Source of the DNA: Chimonanthus salicifolius
Taxonomy: Eukaryota > Streptophyta > Magnoliopsida > Laurales > Calycanthaceae
Direction: 5' to 3'
Assembly (NCBI GenBank): GCA_013350335.1
Contig: CM023541.1
Coordinates: 64,724,413-64,788,412 of the forward strand
DNA length: 64,000 nt
In this document: in pieces, positions 36,395 through 48,904 of the stretch
Numbering within the stretch: the stretch's first letter is position 1
Layout of the letters: each line of letters opens with the position of its first letter
Made by a program: the position numbers and the translations under genes
The notes under the pieces: generated by a model
What the model was told of the DNA's origin: nothing
Seen by the model: only the letters and a program-made list of their open reading frames with translations
The model's database searches: none

Positions 36395-39300
36395 AATCAT
36401 GTAACAGACCATTTATGTCATTTGATTACCTGTTCTTTGCAAAGTATATCCATTTCATCTTCTAATGCATTCTATATTTGATATGGATTTTGATGGATAA
36501 TGTTCACAGGCTTCCTGTTTTGGGTCAAATATCTGGAAATTTCGTTCTTCTCTGATGATTGTAAAGGCACACAGGGTGAACTTTGTTCTTTCCATGGAAA
36601 TCGAAAATGGTTTCCTATGATTAAGAAAAATTGTGAAACATGAAGCGTAAGGTCAATGAAGATCTACTCTACAAGTGACCATCAAAGTTAGAACTGAGTG
36701 GCATACTTTCTGCAGAAAATGGATTTCCACCCTTCAGCTGTTTCAGGTACATCGCAGAAAATTCGATGGCTGATTGGTGGTCTTCAAGCCAACTCTCCCA
36801 TGGGTCACCTTCGATCGTAAGAGGCTATTTTACTTTTTACACAGAAAATGTCGAATGCCCAGTAACTGTTGTTCTAGCAGCTGTAGTAGGACAAATACTC
36901 GCACATGTTCTGAAAATGTATAAATCTTTTGCATGAATTAAGGCCACGAAAAAGTTTTTCAGGGGGGATTCCTCTACGTGGGAGGAAATTCTCCCAAAGA
37001 GGTTATTCCTTTCCTGAAATTCTCCTGTATATTATTTGATAATTATAGAAAAGGTATGGAGAAAAAAAGAAAGAAAGAAAGGAGAACAGAATGTCTCTGT
37101 ACTGCTCAACCAATGTTTATTCTTTATAGGCTTACACTGCCATCTGAATGTTATCCCAAGCAGGTCGTAGATTTCTTCTCATTGGGTGATATGGGTTCTC
37201 ACTTAGGTGATCTAATTCACATCTTTCTTCTGGTGCGATTGACTGTGGCGCCCATTAACCCGATAGATTGAAGGAACATTACAAATTTTAGTTTATCTAG
37301 TTTAGAGTCGTGAAATTGTTCATATACTTTTCTAGGGTGAATTAATTATTTCAGTCATACAAAAATTTATAAAGATTTTTATAATGATCATGTTTGATTG
37401 ATGATACTATAAATTGCCAAGTGTTATTGCACTCGGTAATTCTAATCCTAATTGGAATAAGAACTTCTTTGTTCAATCATCCACGGTTGAAAACTGATGT
37501 AAAATATTGCACGCTATGGCAAAAATTCATTTTTTTTTTTTACTTTTGTAAAATGAAAAAAAGAAGCAGCAGCAAATAACTTAATTAATAGAGATGTGCC
37601 AACCTTCTCATCCACACAAATTAGATAACACTACAACGAGTGATCCTTCTATGTTGAGAGTAACTTGAGCTTGTGACTAATTTTTTAAGCATGTGAAACC
37701 TCCTATCCACAGTTCCATATACATCCCTCCTTTTGTATTGAAAGTGACTTAAATCCAAGACCTCCTACATCTCAAGCCGGTTCTTGACTGCTAAGCCAAC
37801 CCTCACATATTAGGTATGTATATTTACCTGAAAGGGTTTCTAATAATACTGTAAGGTTTTTATACAAATCATTTATAAAAATAAAAAATAAAAGAGGTTT
37901 TTATGTATATTACATTTGCTAAAATTGTCAGATGTTCTAACGGACCATATTAAAGGGTGTGATTCACCCTCTGATCATGAATCATTACGAAACTATCAAA
38001 TTGTCCAAATATGGTTTATCAAATCAATTTTATTTTTTATTCTTTTCATATAATATAATAAAACCATTAGATAAATATTTTTATTTATGATGTTTAATCC
38101 AAAGATGAGGATGTAGGGCCTTATATGAAACACTACACCCTGGGCTGACTGCAGTTTTGCCCATGTGAGGAGCAAGTATTAGCAGTCAAGATACCGAACC
38201 AATGGTTCTACCAAAATTGGTTGATATATATCATCATCTTCATGCCATCCCATCAATTTAAAATTGCCACTTCAAAAATAATAATAGTAATAATATTTGA
38301 AAGATCTTACTCATTTAAAAATTTCGGCCAAAATTATTTGATCTAAATCCGATTAAAATATATATTGTTCAAAATATTTAAAAACTTAAACAGAAAATTT
38401 CAAATGCCGCCTAAACTTTCAAACATTTTCTCATAGCCAGCATTCGTCTCAGCTCACTGATGACGACAACCCCCACAATCCAAATTTTAGTTCGATAACT
38501 CGAGTCTAATACTTAAAGCTCATGGTTAAATTCTTCTGACATCTTTCAAGCCACCCATTTTATAAACTTGTTTTGGTCATTGATTACTAAAGAAAATATA
38601 CGACATTAAAAAAAAAAAAAGTAATTTTGAGTAGGCTAATAGAGGTCTTGAATGTATTATTCTTTGCCTTTTCAATAAAGTAGTAATCTTTATAAAAAAA
38701 AACAAATATAACTGGTCAGGCTCAAAAGAGCTCAGGTTTTCCACTGAACCATTGATGCCTGCCTTGGGAACAACCATCAATCTAGTTGAAAGTTGAAACT
38801 CTGATTTTGCACTCAACTCTATCTAAATCCATCATCCTCTCCGCTCCATAGTCTAATATCCAATTATCCACCACTTCTATGTCCCTATCGGTCTGGTCTT
38901 CCCAATAGGATTGTTTCTGGTCTTCCATGTACACATCTAAACAATCTGAAATGACATTCCTTGATCTTCTCTTCATTCAGAGCAAGCTTCTCTTTTATTC
39001 TTATGTTAACTTTCAAAAGACATTTCCTCTTATATTCTAATTCCTAGTTCTATTTTCTCTTTACTACAAAATCATTATTCTTAGAAGAGATTACTACATA
39101 CATCCACTTTCATTCATATCTTCAGAATGCCAAATCCATCATCATGCCAATACTTCATTATCCAACATTGAACTCCACATAACAATGCAGGTCTTTATTA
39201 CTCAAAAAAAAAAAGCGCACACGCACAATGCAGGGCTATATTTATTAAAAAAATGTGATTTGGAACTCAACATTTAGACAACACTCCACTGGCTTGTTCC

Positions 39301-42300
39301 CACTTTGCCCACCTTGCACTAATCTTTCTCATAATATCCAAGTCAAAACCTCTTCTTTATTCTACAATGGCACCCGAGTACCAGAATCCATCAGACTGCG
39401 GAACACAACCACTTTAAATTTTAGTTTCTCCACACCATCAAGTCTGCTAGAGTTAAAAACTACTATTTTGTCATTGTTCCACAAGTTTCAAATCATTTGG
39501 CTCCAAAAAAATTCTCTACAATTTTACCTCATCATTTAGTTATTTCTCGACTCACTGACTACTACCATGGCATCTCCAAATAACATAAGACATGGAACAT
39601 TTTACAAAGATCCAAGGGATTTCATGTCAGATATCTATTTTCACTAAGGGCTCAAAGCAGTGACTTGATGAAGCCCAACTCAAATTGAGAACTATCCTCT
39701 ATTAGCATCGGTCTTACTTTTTGCCAATCCTCCATAGTCCATACTATCATATAAAATCTCTACAAATCCAATGCAATTCCTTTTACAAATTTTTTAAGTA
39801 TGTCCTCCCCAATCTTTGCCAAACTGAGTGCCTTCGCACTCATTGTAGGCATTTTCTAAACAAACAAAAACCATATCCCATTTTATCCTCTTCTTTTCTT
39901 TGGAAATGGGATTTGTTCTTCTTGCTAGCCTTCTTTATGAGTTTTCTCAATGGTTAAGAGGCTTTCATTGTTGATCTACTTGGTAAATACTCAAACAGGT
40001 TATCTAAAAATTAGATTCTCTCTTAAGCATTGATAATGCTTTCTCCCATAGTTCCATCACATCACTTGTAAGTTCCATCCATGTGAAATCATGTTTTTCC
40101 AAAGGCTATCCTATTTCCCCAAGAATTTTTGAGCACTTGCCAATCAAACCTTTCCCTGTGGCCTTAAGGGGAAATTGTTCGGACCCATCAACAACAAAAG
40201 GCAATAAGAGTTAATAAAAATTACTTCACTAGAGCACAATACTACATTCCATTCTTTCTTGCTTGCTTGCTTTACCTCTCTTTTTCCAAAGATTTACATT
40301 ACCTTCTTCAATCTAGACAACCCAACTAATGTTAGTTCAGTTTTCCCAAGGAAAAAAGAAAAACGCAGTGAGGGAGAACAGAAGTTGCAGTGAGGTAATA
40401 CAGAAGTTGAACAAAAAGGTCGTAAATCTACTTTGTTAAAAGGAACAAAAACAATGTGGTCAAGATGAACTCCCCAATCATACACTATAGTTGAATCATG
40501 TCACCCACACAGAAAAAACTGCTCTGATCAATTAAGATCCCAAAACTAAGTGTAGTTCACCAGGGTGTCCACAGAATGAATGGCTTATATGACTTTGAAA
40601 AAAAAAAATGCTATAATTATAAGCACTTAATTGAAATTCCAGAACGTGAGAAAACAATCATAAGAGATACTGGGAGAAGTTATATGATGCACAATCTTAA
40701 AACCAAAATTAAAATAGGGTCCTTGGGGAACTTTAGACAATCATCACAATCTTCTGATTTTACTAAAGCAAGAAGAATTGCATATTATTTTATTAAATAA
40801 AGTGTACAAGGAGGAATTTTCCATATTCCATTTTGATCACTTGGGGAAGTAGAAGGCAAGTCACTAGTTCTGCGAAGCATCAGAAGAGGACGAGAACCAT
40901 TGTAAGGAAAAGCATGGTAATAGATGGCAAAGTTTTCCCAGAAAAAGGTTCTCCCCACCTTAATCTCCAACAACACATTAAAATGAATTTCTGCAAATGC
41001 GGAAAATCATATTGTCCCCATCCTTCACACTTCTTCTCTTTCCTACGGAAACACTGACTGAACAATCAAAGCATGAGAGAACTTGTCAAATAGGCAGTGA
41101 AAACGCCCACCTGCTCAACTAGAAACATTACCATTAACAAATATAAGAATCTAAATATTCCAAATCAAAATAGATGCTTGAGGATCAGATAAGGGAAGGG
41201 AAAAAAAAGGAAGGAAAGTTCCAATATAGAGGCTATCAAGAACAGAAATTCTCCCACCATCATCATCATTACCATTGCTATCAAAGCCATTGATTCAATC
41301 TACTTTGGATCAGCTTTCTAAGATCTATTTTCCACTCAACCCTATCAACCACCATGTTCTCCAATACTACAGGAATTCTTTATGACAATTAAAACACTAG
41401 TCAAGAATGCCCTGGGTACCCATTTGTACTCGAAACAAAACCCAGTCAGTGCCACAACATCCAAAATTATAACATCAACCACCATTCATTTTGGTCAACT
41501 TTTCGAATTCCACAAACATCTGTGATAATAACTCTAAGACTAAAGCCCCATTAATCACCCCTTCCATCAACGATGAATGTAAAGAGAGTACAAATCAAAC
41601 AACAAAAACAAAAACCTACCATTGGATGTTTCACGTTATCAGGTCAAACCTTAGTCTTGCAACGAAGGCACTTGCACAGTATCAAATGAAAGCCATCTCT
41701 TGATTAGTCAAAAATTCATACTTAGCTTCAGAGTTTAGATGAAATTTGTAGCCATGTCGTTTTACTTCCACCGGCAATTTTATAGTCATTAATCAAAACC
41801 CAAACCGTCCCCTTCATTCTTAACGAATAAAGATAGAATGCAAATCAAATATCAAAAAAGAAAAAGAAAAAAACTACTGCTAAATGCTTATCATGGTTTT
41901 GTCTTTGGTCTACACGCCTAGACTTGCTATTGTAGGTCCAATTATTCACTATAGCAATTGCTTCTTGACTGTCACAATGAATGCTTAAAATCATAAGGTA
42001 GATTGTTAAGCGATTCGACTTCTTCACATGTCCTGGCACGTGTGATAAACTCTGATCCCATCGTGGAGTTCAATATCAAAAATTGGTTCCTAGGGTAAAC
42101 ACATCCATCTACAACAAAAAAAATTCTCTTTTCAAACTAATTCTGAAATGCTAATGATAATTCCTTTTTTCAAAATATCCCTTCAAATTCAACATCTGCA
42201 TAAAACACTAATTCTCAAATTAAAGTCTCATTAGTCAAAACCCAAATCATCCCTTCCATCAACGATAAAAAGAGTACAAAACAATTAAAAAAGAAAGAAA

Positions 42301-42343
42301 GGAAACCAACCGTTGGATGCCTAGTCATAATCAGGCACTCGGA
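36395..42343. other. Gene-free region with a decayed LINE
   Basis: Begins with the 3' flank of the membrane-protein gene. Contains a tRNA-SINE-like reverse fragment near 37,590-37,800 (weak), a decayed RTE-type reverse transcriptase at about 39,250-40,000, and mS38 3' flank at the right. A small A-tailed insert at 39,193-39,222 is flanked by (A)CAATGCAGG. No intact gene was recognised. Confidence 0.5.
39250..40000 (-). pseudogene. Decayed RTE-type LINE reverse-transcriptase fragment
   Basis: The minus strand, read across several frames and stops, gives the sequence of motifs expected in RTE reverse transcriptases: LENAYN (for the DLEKAYD box), VGLHQ..ALSP, a DGV..VSESR-like stretch, VPQSD.F.Y.GAIVE, then RISARWAKWEQASGVL. 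The order and spacing are right, but many stops and frameshifts are present. Only the 3' half of the domain remains. Motif recognition is from memory of the family consensus. Confidence 0.65.
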
Positions 42344-42784
42344 TCAAGCCCTACTCTTGCGACGAAGGCTCTTGCGGAGCTTCTTATACTTGTGCTTGTT
42401 CATCTTCCTCTTCCTCTTCTTCTTAACGCTGTCCGCCCAGACCGTCGTCGTAGACGAATCCAACGCCTCATCAGCTTCGCATTGGTGAAACCCAGGTGGA
42501 GAAACGGGTTTCATGAAATACCCATATGGAAAACTGGGGAAAATCTGAATTGGTGGGTTAAATGTGAGGGTTTTCTCCTTATCAAGAAAACCCAGAAGAG
42601 GGTTTAACGATTTGGTATCTGGGTCAGTTTTTTCATCTGCATTTGTGACAAGAGAGAAGAGAGTATTTGATAAGTTTGGAGGGGATGGGCTGTTGCTGAA
42701 GCTTGTGATAGATCTAATCAAAGAAGGAAACTGAGAAGGAGAAAACGATTTTCTTAGAAATCTCTGAAGAATTGCAGCAGCCAT
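42344..42784 (-). CDS. Mitochondrial small ribosomal subunit protein mS38 (COX24/AURKAIP1 family)
   Basis: This encodes a 146-residue single-exon protein. The N terminus MAAAILQRFLRKSFSPSQFP is Arg/Ser-rich and lacks acidic residues, a good mitochondrial presequence. The C terminus (about 117-146) holds the DUF1713 signature: VKKKRKRKMNKHKYKKLRKS. This is the conserved basic tail of the Cox24/mS38 family, which sits on the mitoribosomal small subunit. The middle is low-conservation, as usual in plants. The 5' part (residues 1-79) is duplicated as broken copies at 44,690-44,917 and 45,556-45,793. The start is supported by the presequence and by conservation of this ATG in the second copy. Confidence 0.9.
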   Translation of the reverse strand: MAAAILQRFLRKSFSPSQFPSLIRSITSFSNSPSPPNLSNTLFSLVTNADEKTDPDTKSLNPLLGFLDKEKTLTFNPPIQIFPSFPYGYFMKPVSPPGFHQCEADEALDSSTTTVWADSVKKKRKRKMNKHKYKKLRKSLRRKSRA

Positions 42785-43980
42785 AGTTGAGAGAAAATCT
42801 TCTTAGATCTGAGAAGAATTTTCTTAGATCTAAAGCAGTGTTCGGTCAGGCCGCAGGTTCGACCGCAACCGCTATCTTCTCGTCCGATCTGATTAAAAAA
42901 CCTTCAGATAATTAAGCCGCAAAAAACCGTTTCAAGTCGCGCTTTAAATCGGTTTTTTAATCCACTCGTGAACCGTGAACCGCGGCTTTGAAAAAAAAAT
43001 TAAAAACGCCGGCGGCTGCGTCTCTAGCCTCCCTACGAAACAGTAAAATTCAGTAGAAAAAAATGGAATGAGAATAAATGAAACGGCGGAGAGAAAGAAT
43101 CGACAGAGAGCGGCGGCGGCTGCTAGGGTTTAATAGGGAGAGTGAAAGAGAAGAAGGGTGTTAAAAGACGAGCATTAGGGTTTCTAAATGAAAACCTATT
43201 TTTATGAAAAGAAGTCTCATGAGATTCCCAAACGGCTCACGTATGTAATCTAATATTTTATCAAAAAATTATTTTTAATGTGAAAGTAATAATTTTTTTT
43301 ATTTTAAATACAATATTTATTTATGCTGAAAGTAAAAATTATAATGTTTTCTTTTATTTATCTTATTGTAATAATTTAATATTATATTTATCATCTAATA
43401 TTTTTACCATGTCATTATTTTTAAAAGGTATTCTTTATTTTTATTATATCAATGTAACATAATTAAATATAGCTCATAATTTTATCTAATAATTTTATTT
43501 ACCTAATTATTATTAATGAAAAATAAAATCTCTTTTCTCAAATGAAAGAAAACATTATATTATAATAAATTTCATTTTGGAGTTAAAAATTTAGAATGTC
43601 ATGGTAAGTAGATTTCTTGCTTTGACTTTTAAAAAAATAATAATAACTAATTATATTGTTAATTAGAATGGTTTTGAAATCTAAATAAAATTTATAAGAT
43701 TCAACCCGTGATAATGTATAATAGACCACTCATATATTTAAAAAATATTAGTCTACATGTATATATTGAAATGTTTTATACTTTGAAAAGTAATAAGTGG
43801 CGATTATTAAGAATTGGAAATCATGTTGTTTTAAAAATAATGGTTAATTTTCAACTTTCTACAACACATAATTGAGTGTGATTTGAAAAAATATTCTTTC
43901 TTATAAGAGTTTTATTTATAGAGAAAAAAGATTAATTAATAATCTAATAATATTTATAATATAATATTCAGGGAAGGGTT
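42785..43980. other. mS38 upstream region and AT-rich DNA
   Basis: The first 350 bp is the mS38 leader/promoter side, with a CCGC/GCGG-rich block (42,840-43,030) that resembles parts of the TIR elements at 44-46 kb. The rest to 43,980 is very AT-rich and shows no gene. Confidence 0.45.
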
Positions 43981-44689
43981 TGATCAGGTTTGACCACGGC
44001 TGAACCCGGTTGAACTGAACCTTCTTCAAAGACTGTTTGGAAGACGGTCCGGTTTTGATAACATTGGTCTAACGAAGTATCTTGTAGGCATTTTGGATTC
44101 AACCGCGATCAAAACCGGTCAAATAGTAATATAATATAAATATTACATATAAAATTAAGTAAGCTATCTTTTACTAATAACATTAATATAAATATTACAA
44201 ATAGCATTAAGCTCTGAATAATATATCAAAACGGTGAAAGATATGGAATATAAATGGTAATAAACATTTATATTTCAAATATATACATTTTCTAATATTA
44301 ATTTGAAAGGAAAATTTTTTTTAAAAAAATAAAAAATTTCAAAATTTGTGAGTCGTAGTCCGCGGCTCACAGTTTGTGGGTAAAAACCGCGGCTCTGACC
44401 GGTTTTCTGCAATTTTGACCTACAACCGGTTCTCAATCAGAACCGAACCTCAGCTGCCGCGGGTTCGACCGTGGTTCGGTCCAGTTTTAATAACATTGGT
44501 TAAGACATGAGAGTCAGGGACATCTTGTGAGTTATGAGGATCAACGTCAATAGAAGGGCGGAGCAATGATTCGGGTACTCGGGTCTAGACTCTAGACTAG
44601 GGTTTGAATTAAGCTTTATATATTTGATAGGTAGAAAATGGCAAAGATATTGTTTGTGTAAAAAATAATCTTATTTGATCGTTTTTGTT

Positions 44690-44917
44690 AATTGGTGGGT
44701 TAAATGTGAGGGTTTTCTCTATCAAGAAAACCCAGAAGAGGGTTTAACGATTTGGTATCTGGGTCAGTTTTTTCATCTGCATTTGTGACGAGAGAAGAGA
44801 GTATTTGATAAGTTTGGAGGGGACAGGCTGTTGCTGAGGCTTGTGACAGATCTAATCAAAGAAGGAGATTGAGAAGGAGAAAACGATTTTCTTAGAAATC
44901 TCTGAAAAATTGCATCA
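44690..44917 (-). pseudogene. Truncated mS38 copy 1
   Basis: Matches mS38 residues 1-79 on the minus strand but ends exactly at the trailer boundary (parental position about 42,548), so the basic C-terminal domain is absent. A 2-bp deletion in the GTGACGAGAGAAGAG stretch breaks the frame, and the start codon region is overwritten by the adjoining element (ATTGCATCAG in place of the parental ATTGCAGCAGCCAT). Confidence 0.9.
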
Positions 44918-45555
44918 GAATCGGACTGTCTAACCAACCATCTTGGAGGCATTTTGGATTCAACCGGGTTCAACTGTGGCCAAAGCCGGTCAAGTAGTAA
45001 TATAATATAAATATTACATATAAAATTAAGTAAGCTATCTTTTACCAATGTCATTAATATAAATATTAAAAATAACATTTAAGCTCTGAATAATATATCA
45101 AAACAGTGAAAGATATGGGATAGAAATGGTAATAAACATTTATATTTCAAATATATGCATTTTCTAATATTATTTTGAAAGGAAAAAAATTTAAAAAAAA
45201 AATAAATTCAAAATTTGTGAATCGCAGTCTGCGGCTCACGGTTTGTGGGTAAAAACCGCAAAAAACTGCAGCTCTGACCGATTTTCTGCGGTTTTGACCC
45301 ACAGCCAGTTCTCAACCAGAACCAAACCGCAGTTTCCGCAATTCGGTCTGGTTTTAATAACATTGGTTAAGACATGAGAGTCGGGAACATCGTGTGAGTT
45401 GTGAGGATCAACGTCAGCAGAAGGGTGGCACAATGATTCAGATACTCGGGTCTGGACTCTTGACTAGGGTTTGAATTAAGCTTTATATTTTGATAGGTAG
45501 AAAATGGCAAAGATATTGTTTGTGTAAAAAATAATCTTATTTGATCATTTTTGTT

Positions 45556-45793
45556 AATTGGTGGGTTAAATGTGAGGGTTCTCTCTTTATTAAGAAAACC
45601 CAGAAGAGGGTTTAACGATTTGATATCTGGGTTAGTTTTTTCATCTGCATTTTGTGACAAGAGAGAAGAGAGTATTTGATAAGTTTGGAGGGGACGGGTT
45701 GTTGTTGAGGCTTGTGATAGATCTAATCAAATAAGGAGACTGAGAAGGAGAAAACGATTTTCTTAGAAATCTCTGAAGAATTGCAGCAGCCAT
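45556..45793 (-). pseudogene. Truncated mS38 copy 2
   Basis: Matches the same parental segment as copy 1 and keeps the ATG and MAAAILQRFLRKSFSPSQ. One extra T (GCATTTTGTGAC against GCATTTGTGAC) frameshifts it after SLVT. The C-terminal ribosomal domain is missing. At most it could encode a short presequence-like peptide. Confidence 0.9.
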
Positions 45794-45829
45794 TGGGACA
45801 TTGAGAGGAAGAAGGGTTCTTCTGTTAAG

Positions 45830-46301
45830 ACCAATGTTATCAGAACCGGACCTTCTAATGAACCATTTTAGAGGTATTTTGGATTCAATCAGGTTCAACT
45901 GTGGTCAAAGCCAGTGAAAGCCGGTTAAATAGTAACATAATATAAATATTATATATAAAATTAAGTAAGATATCTTTTACCAATAACATTAATATAAATA
46001 TTAAAAATAACATTTAAAATCTGAATAATATATTAAAACGGTGAAAGATATTGAATAGAAATGGTAATAAACATTTATACTTCAAATATATATATTTTCT
46101 AATATTATTTTGAAAAAGGGAAAAATTTAAAAAGAAAGAATTCAAAATTTGTGAGTCGCGGTCTGCGACTCACGGTTTGTGGGTAAAAACTGCAGAAAAC
46201 CGCGGCTCTGACCTGTTTTCTTCGGTTTTGACCCACAGTCGGTTCTCAACCAAAACCGAACCGCAGCCGCCATGGTTCGGTCCTGTTTTAATAACATTGG
46301 T
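45830..46301. mobile_element. TIR element of the mS38 array (most complete copy)
   Basis: The ends read ACCAATGTTATCAGAACCGG and, inverted, ACCAATGTTATTAAAACAGG, 472 bp apart. The interior is AT-rich on the left and contains reiterated ACCG/CGGTT and CCGCGGC phrases on the right. Partial copies end at 44,500 and 45,367, and an inverted left end lies at about 43,973-44,070. The flanking TTAAG on both sides may be a short target duplication, but superfamily is uncertain. Confidence 0.65.
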
Positions 46302-46490
46302 TAAGACATGAGAGTCGGGGACATCTTGTGAGTTGTGAGGATTAACGTCAACGGAAGGGTGGAGCAATGATTCGAGTACTCAGGTGTGGACTCTGGTCTA
46401 GGGTTTGAATTAAGCTTTATATGTTGATAGGTAGAAAATGACAAAGATATTGTTTGTGTAAAAAATAATCTTATTTGATCATTTTTGTTA

Positions 46491-48900
46491 TGATTTAATT
46501 TTTTATAAATTTATTAATTTTTTCTGTAACTCATCTTTCTTACTTATAATAATTTAACAGAGAAGTTTCTATTAAAAGATATAATAATTGTTTACTGTTG
46601 TACAAATTTTTAAATTTATAACTCACAAGTGCATGAACCATTTAGATAGTATAGTGATTAAGTGCGAGGTCAAATCCATCGGAACTTAAAAAAATATATC
46701 TATGAAAATACACCATTGAAGTACGTATTTTAAGAACTTTAGGAAATATGTAGATGAATCATAAATATGAAATTATTTCTCTAATCTATGAACTTTAGTT
46801 TTAATTTAGAAATATTCTAAACTTAAATATAGAATCTAACAATTTAACTAATTTTAATTAAGATGGTGGATTTAATCTAATATATAAACAATCTTAACCC
46901 AACTTAGAATACAAAATTAAGATACAATTAATTAATTAACCATCTTAGTTCTTCAATTTTTCAAGAGTTGGAATTAAAAAATAAAATAAAAGACACCTAA
47001 ATTACCTCTGTACATATTTACAGTGGAACTGGCTCCAAGAATCAAGGAGGTATTATTGTCCATATTTTAAAAATAAAACAAACCTACGGAGTTCACGTAA
47101 ATTACTAACCATGAGTTCAAATTTTTCATCAATTATAATTCCAATTATAAAACCCATGAATTCAATAATTAAAAATTTCTCAAATTAAACCTTAGATTAA
47201 ATAGTATTTAAACTTTCTCTCCAAACCTAAATATTTCAGTGCACTCTTGAAAACAAGAGCCTTAGATCAGAGAATGAAATCTATTTAATCTAAATATTTC
47301 AGTTCATCTAATTTGAAAAATCTATAATTAAATTCAACATGTGTTTTATAAAAGAGAATTAAAATCAAATCAAATCATCATAATACATGAATTAAATAAT
47401 TGGAAAACTATATTTCAGCACACCTTTATTTTATTTAAAATAATAAATTGAAATTACAATATATGAAATTTGAAATTAAAAAAAAAAAAATAGAAATTTA
47501 AATTACCAACCTCAAGAACTCAATGAAAAATTTCCCCTCTGATTCCTCTTCTATGCTCCGAAAATATGCGGCCAAGGTTCGAATTCTGTGTATAGAGGTC
47601 TCTTATTTATAGATGTGCAGGGGTATGAATGGGTGGTGAGGATTGAATGAGATGGAAAAAGAAAGGAGTGAGTGGCGTGGATGGCTTTGTTTAATTGAAG
47701 AAAGGAGGTGACATTAGAGGGTTAGGATCGGATGGCACAAGATTGGAAGGCCACATGGATGGTTTAAAATGCATTGTCCAAATAAAGTGAGAAACAGACA
47801 AGGCAAAGGGGTAACGCATGGATAGGTTTGGCCACATGCTTGACCGACATTAGATGGGCTTTCCTTGGTTGCCACGATGCTTCTTGCAATTTTTTTCTTC
47901 TCAACCCCTCTTCTTTCTTCCTGTTGATTTTCTTCTCTGTTCTATCTTCTTTTCTTTCTTCAGATTTTTCTCTCAGCAGCTTACTGTTTTTCCTTCCAAT
48001 GCTTCAACTCTGACGCTGTTGTATAATGGTCTGCTGCTGCACTTGTTTTTCTTTCAAAAAAAAATTCTTTTACTGATTTTTCTGTGTAAATCCAAACATA
48101 CCAACAACACCTTTGGCTGCTGAATTGGATACTCTGCTGCAATTCTGCTCATCTTCTTTTCCTTCTTTTTATTTTCTTACCTTTGGAAATAAATCAGCCA
48201 CCGTCCCTCTATATCTTGTTCGTTGCTGCCCTGCTTTGTCACTTCATGTGCAAAATCTGTTGTATTTTCTTTTGAGTTTCTTGCTAATTCTTACAGTCCC
48301 TCGTCTTCTTTCTTCTTTATTGCTCTGCTTCAATTTGTATCTTGCTGATTTGCTGCCCGGCTTGGATGTTCTTCTTACAGCAAATGGACCAGCCGAACTG
48401 ACGAAAACTCCTGCTGCCTTTTAATTTCTTTTTGCAACTTTTTTCCTCTCATCTTGAGATAGTCCTCTTCCCGCTGAGTTGCCATCGATTAGACTTTGAA
48501 TGGGCTCAATCCATACTCACAAGATATAAAAATACATTTAATTAGATAAAATTAATTAATATAATATATTAACAAATATAATTTTAAAATATATAATATA
48601 TTCTATTAATAATATAAAATAAATAAAATTTATGAACTAACTAATCTAAAATTAAAAGGTAAAATTTTTTTACTATTAACTTCTAAGTTCCAAGGCTATT
48701 TTGAATCTCGATTTCGACCCAATGCAACATGGATCCTACTGTATGAACCCAAAGTCGTTAAGATGGTCTTGGCCATTAATATAAATAAACATATATAACA
48801 ATAACTAGTGGGTCATGAATCTATTTGAGTAGCCAATTCAACCATTCGATAAGAGTTAAGAATATTTGATAGGTCCTAAACTTCACAAGTATCTAGATTA
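46491..48900. other. Gene-free AT-rich region with a CT-rich block
   Basis: 46.5-47.5 kb is AT-rich with no gene; a tRNA-like phrase TAGTATAGTGATTAAG near 46,648 suggests a SINE scrap. 47,860-48,440 is CT-rich and gives long open frames without any recognisable domain. On the minus strand a CTATAAATAAG TATA-like site occurs near 47,610. The segment could be part of a decayed LTR, but no terminal repeats were identified. Confidence 0.4.
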
Positions 48901-48904
48901 TATG

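Larger units (their letters stand above)
43980..46490. repeat. Tandem array, about 2.7 units of 0.87-0.93 kb
   Basis: Each unit consists of a TIR element rich in ACCGGTT/CCGCGG phrases, a trailer of about 190 bp (ending near GATCATTTTTGTTA) and, in the first two units, a reversed piece of the mS38 5' region. The phrase TTGATAGGTAGAAAATG recurs near 44,627, 45,492 and 46,423, giving periods of about 865 and 931 bp. The third unit stops at the trailer. Copies differ by many substitutions and small indels, so the array is not very recent. Confidence 0.85.

Noticed and set aside
47828..48424. Overlapping open frames of 60-103 residues, including a Leu/Phe-rich one
   Set aside because: The stretch is CT-rich, which yields long Leu/Ser/Phe frames by composition; no domain, splice pattern or start context supports a gene.
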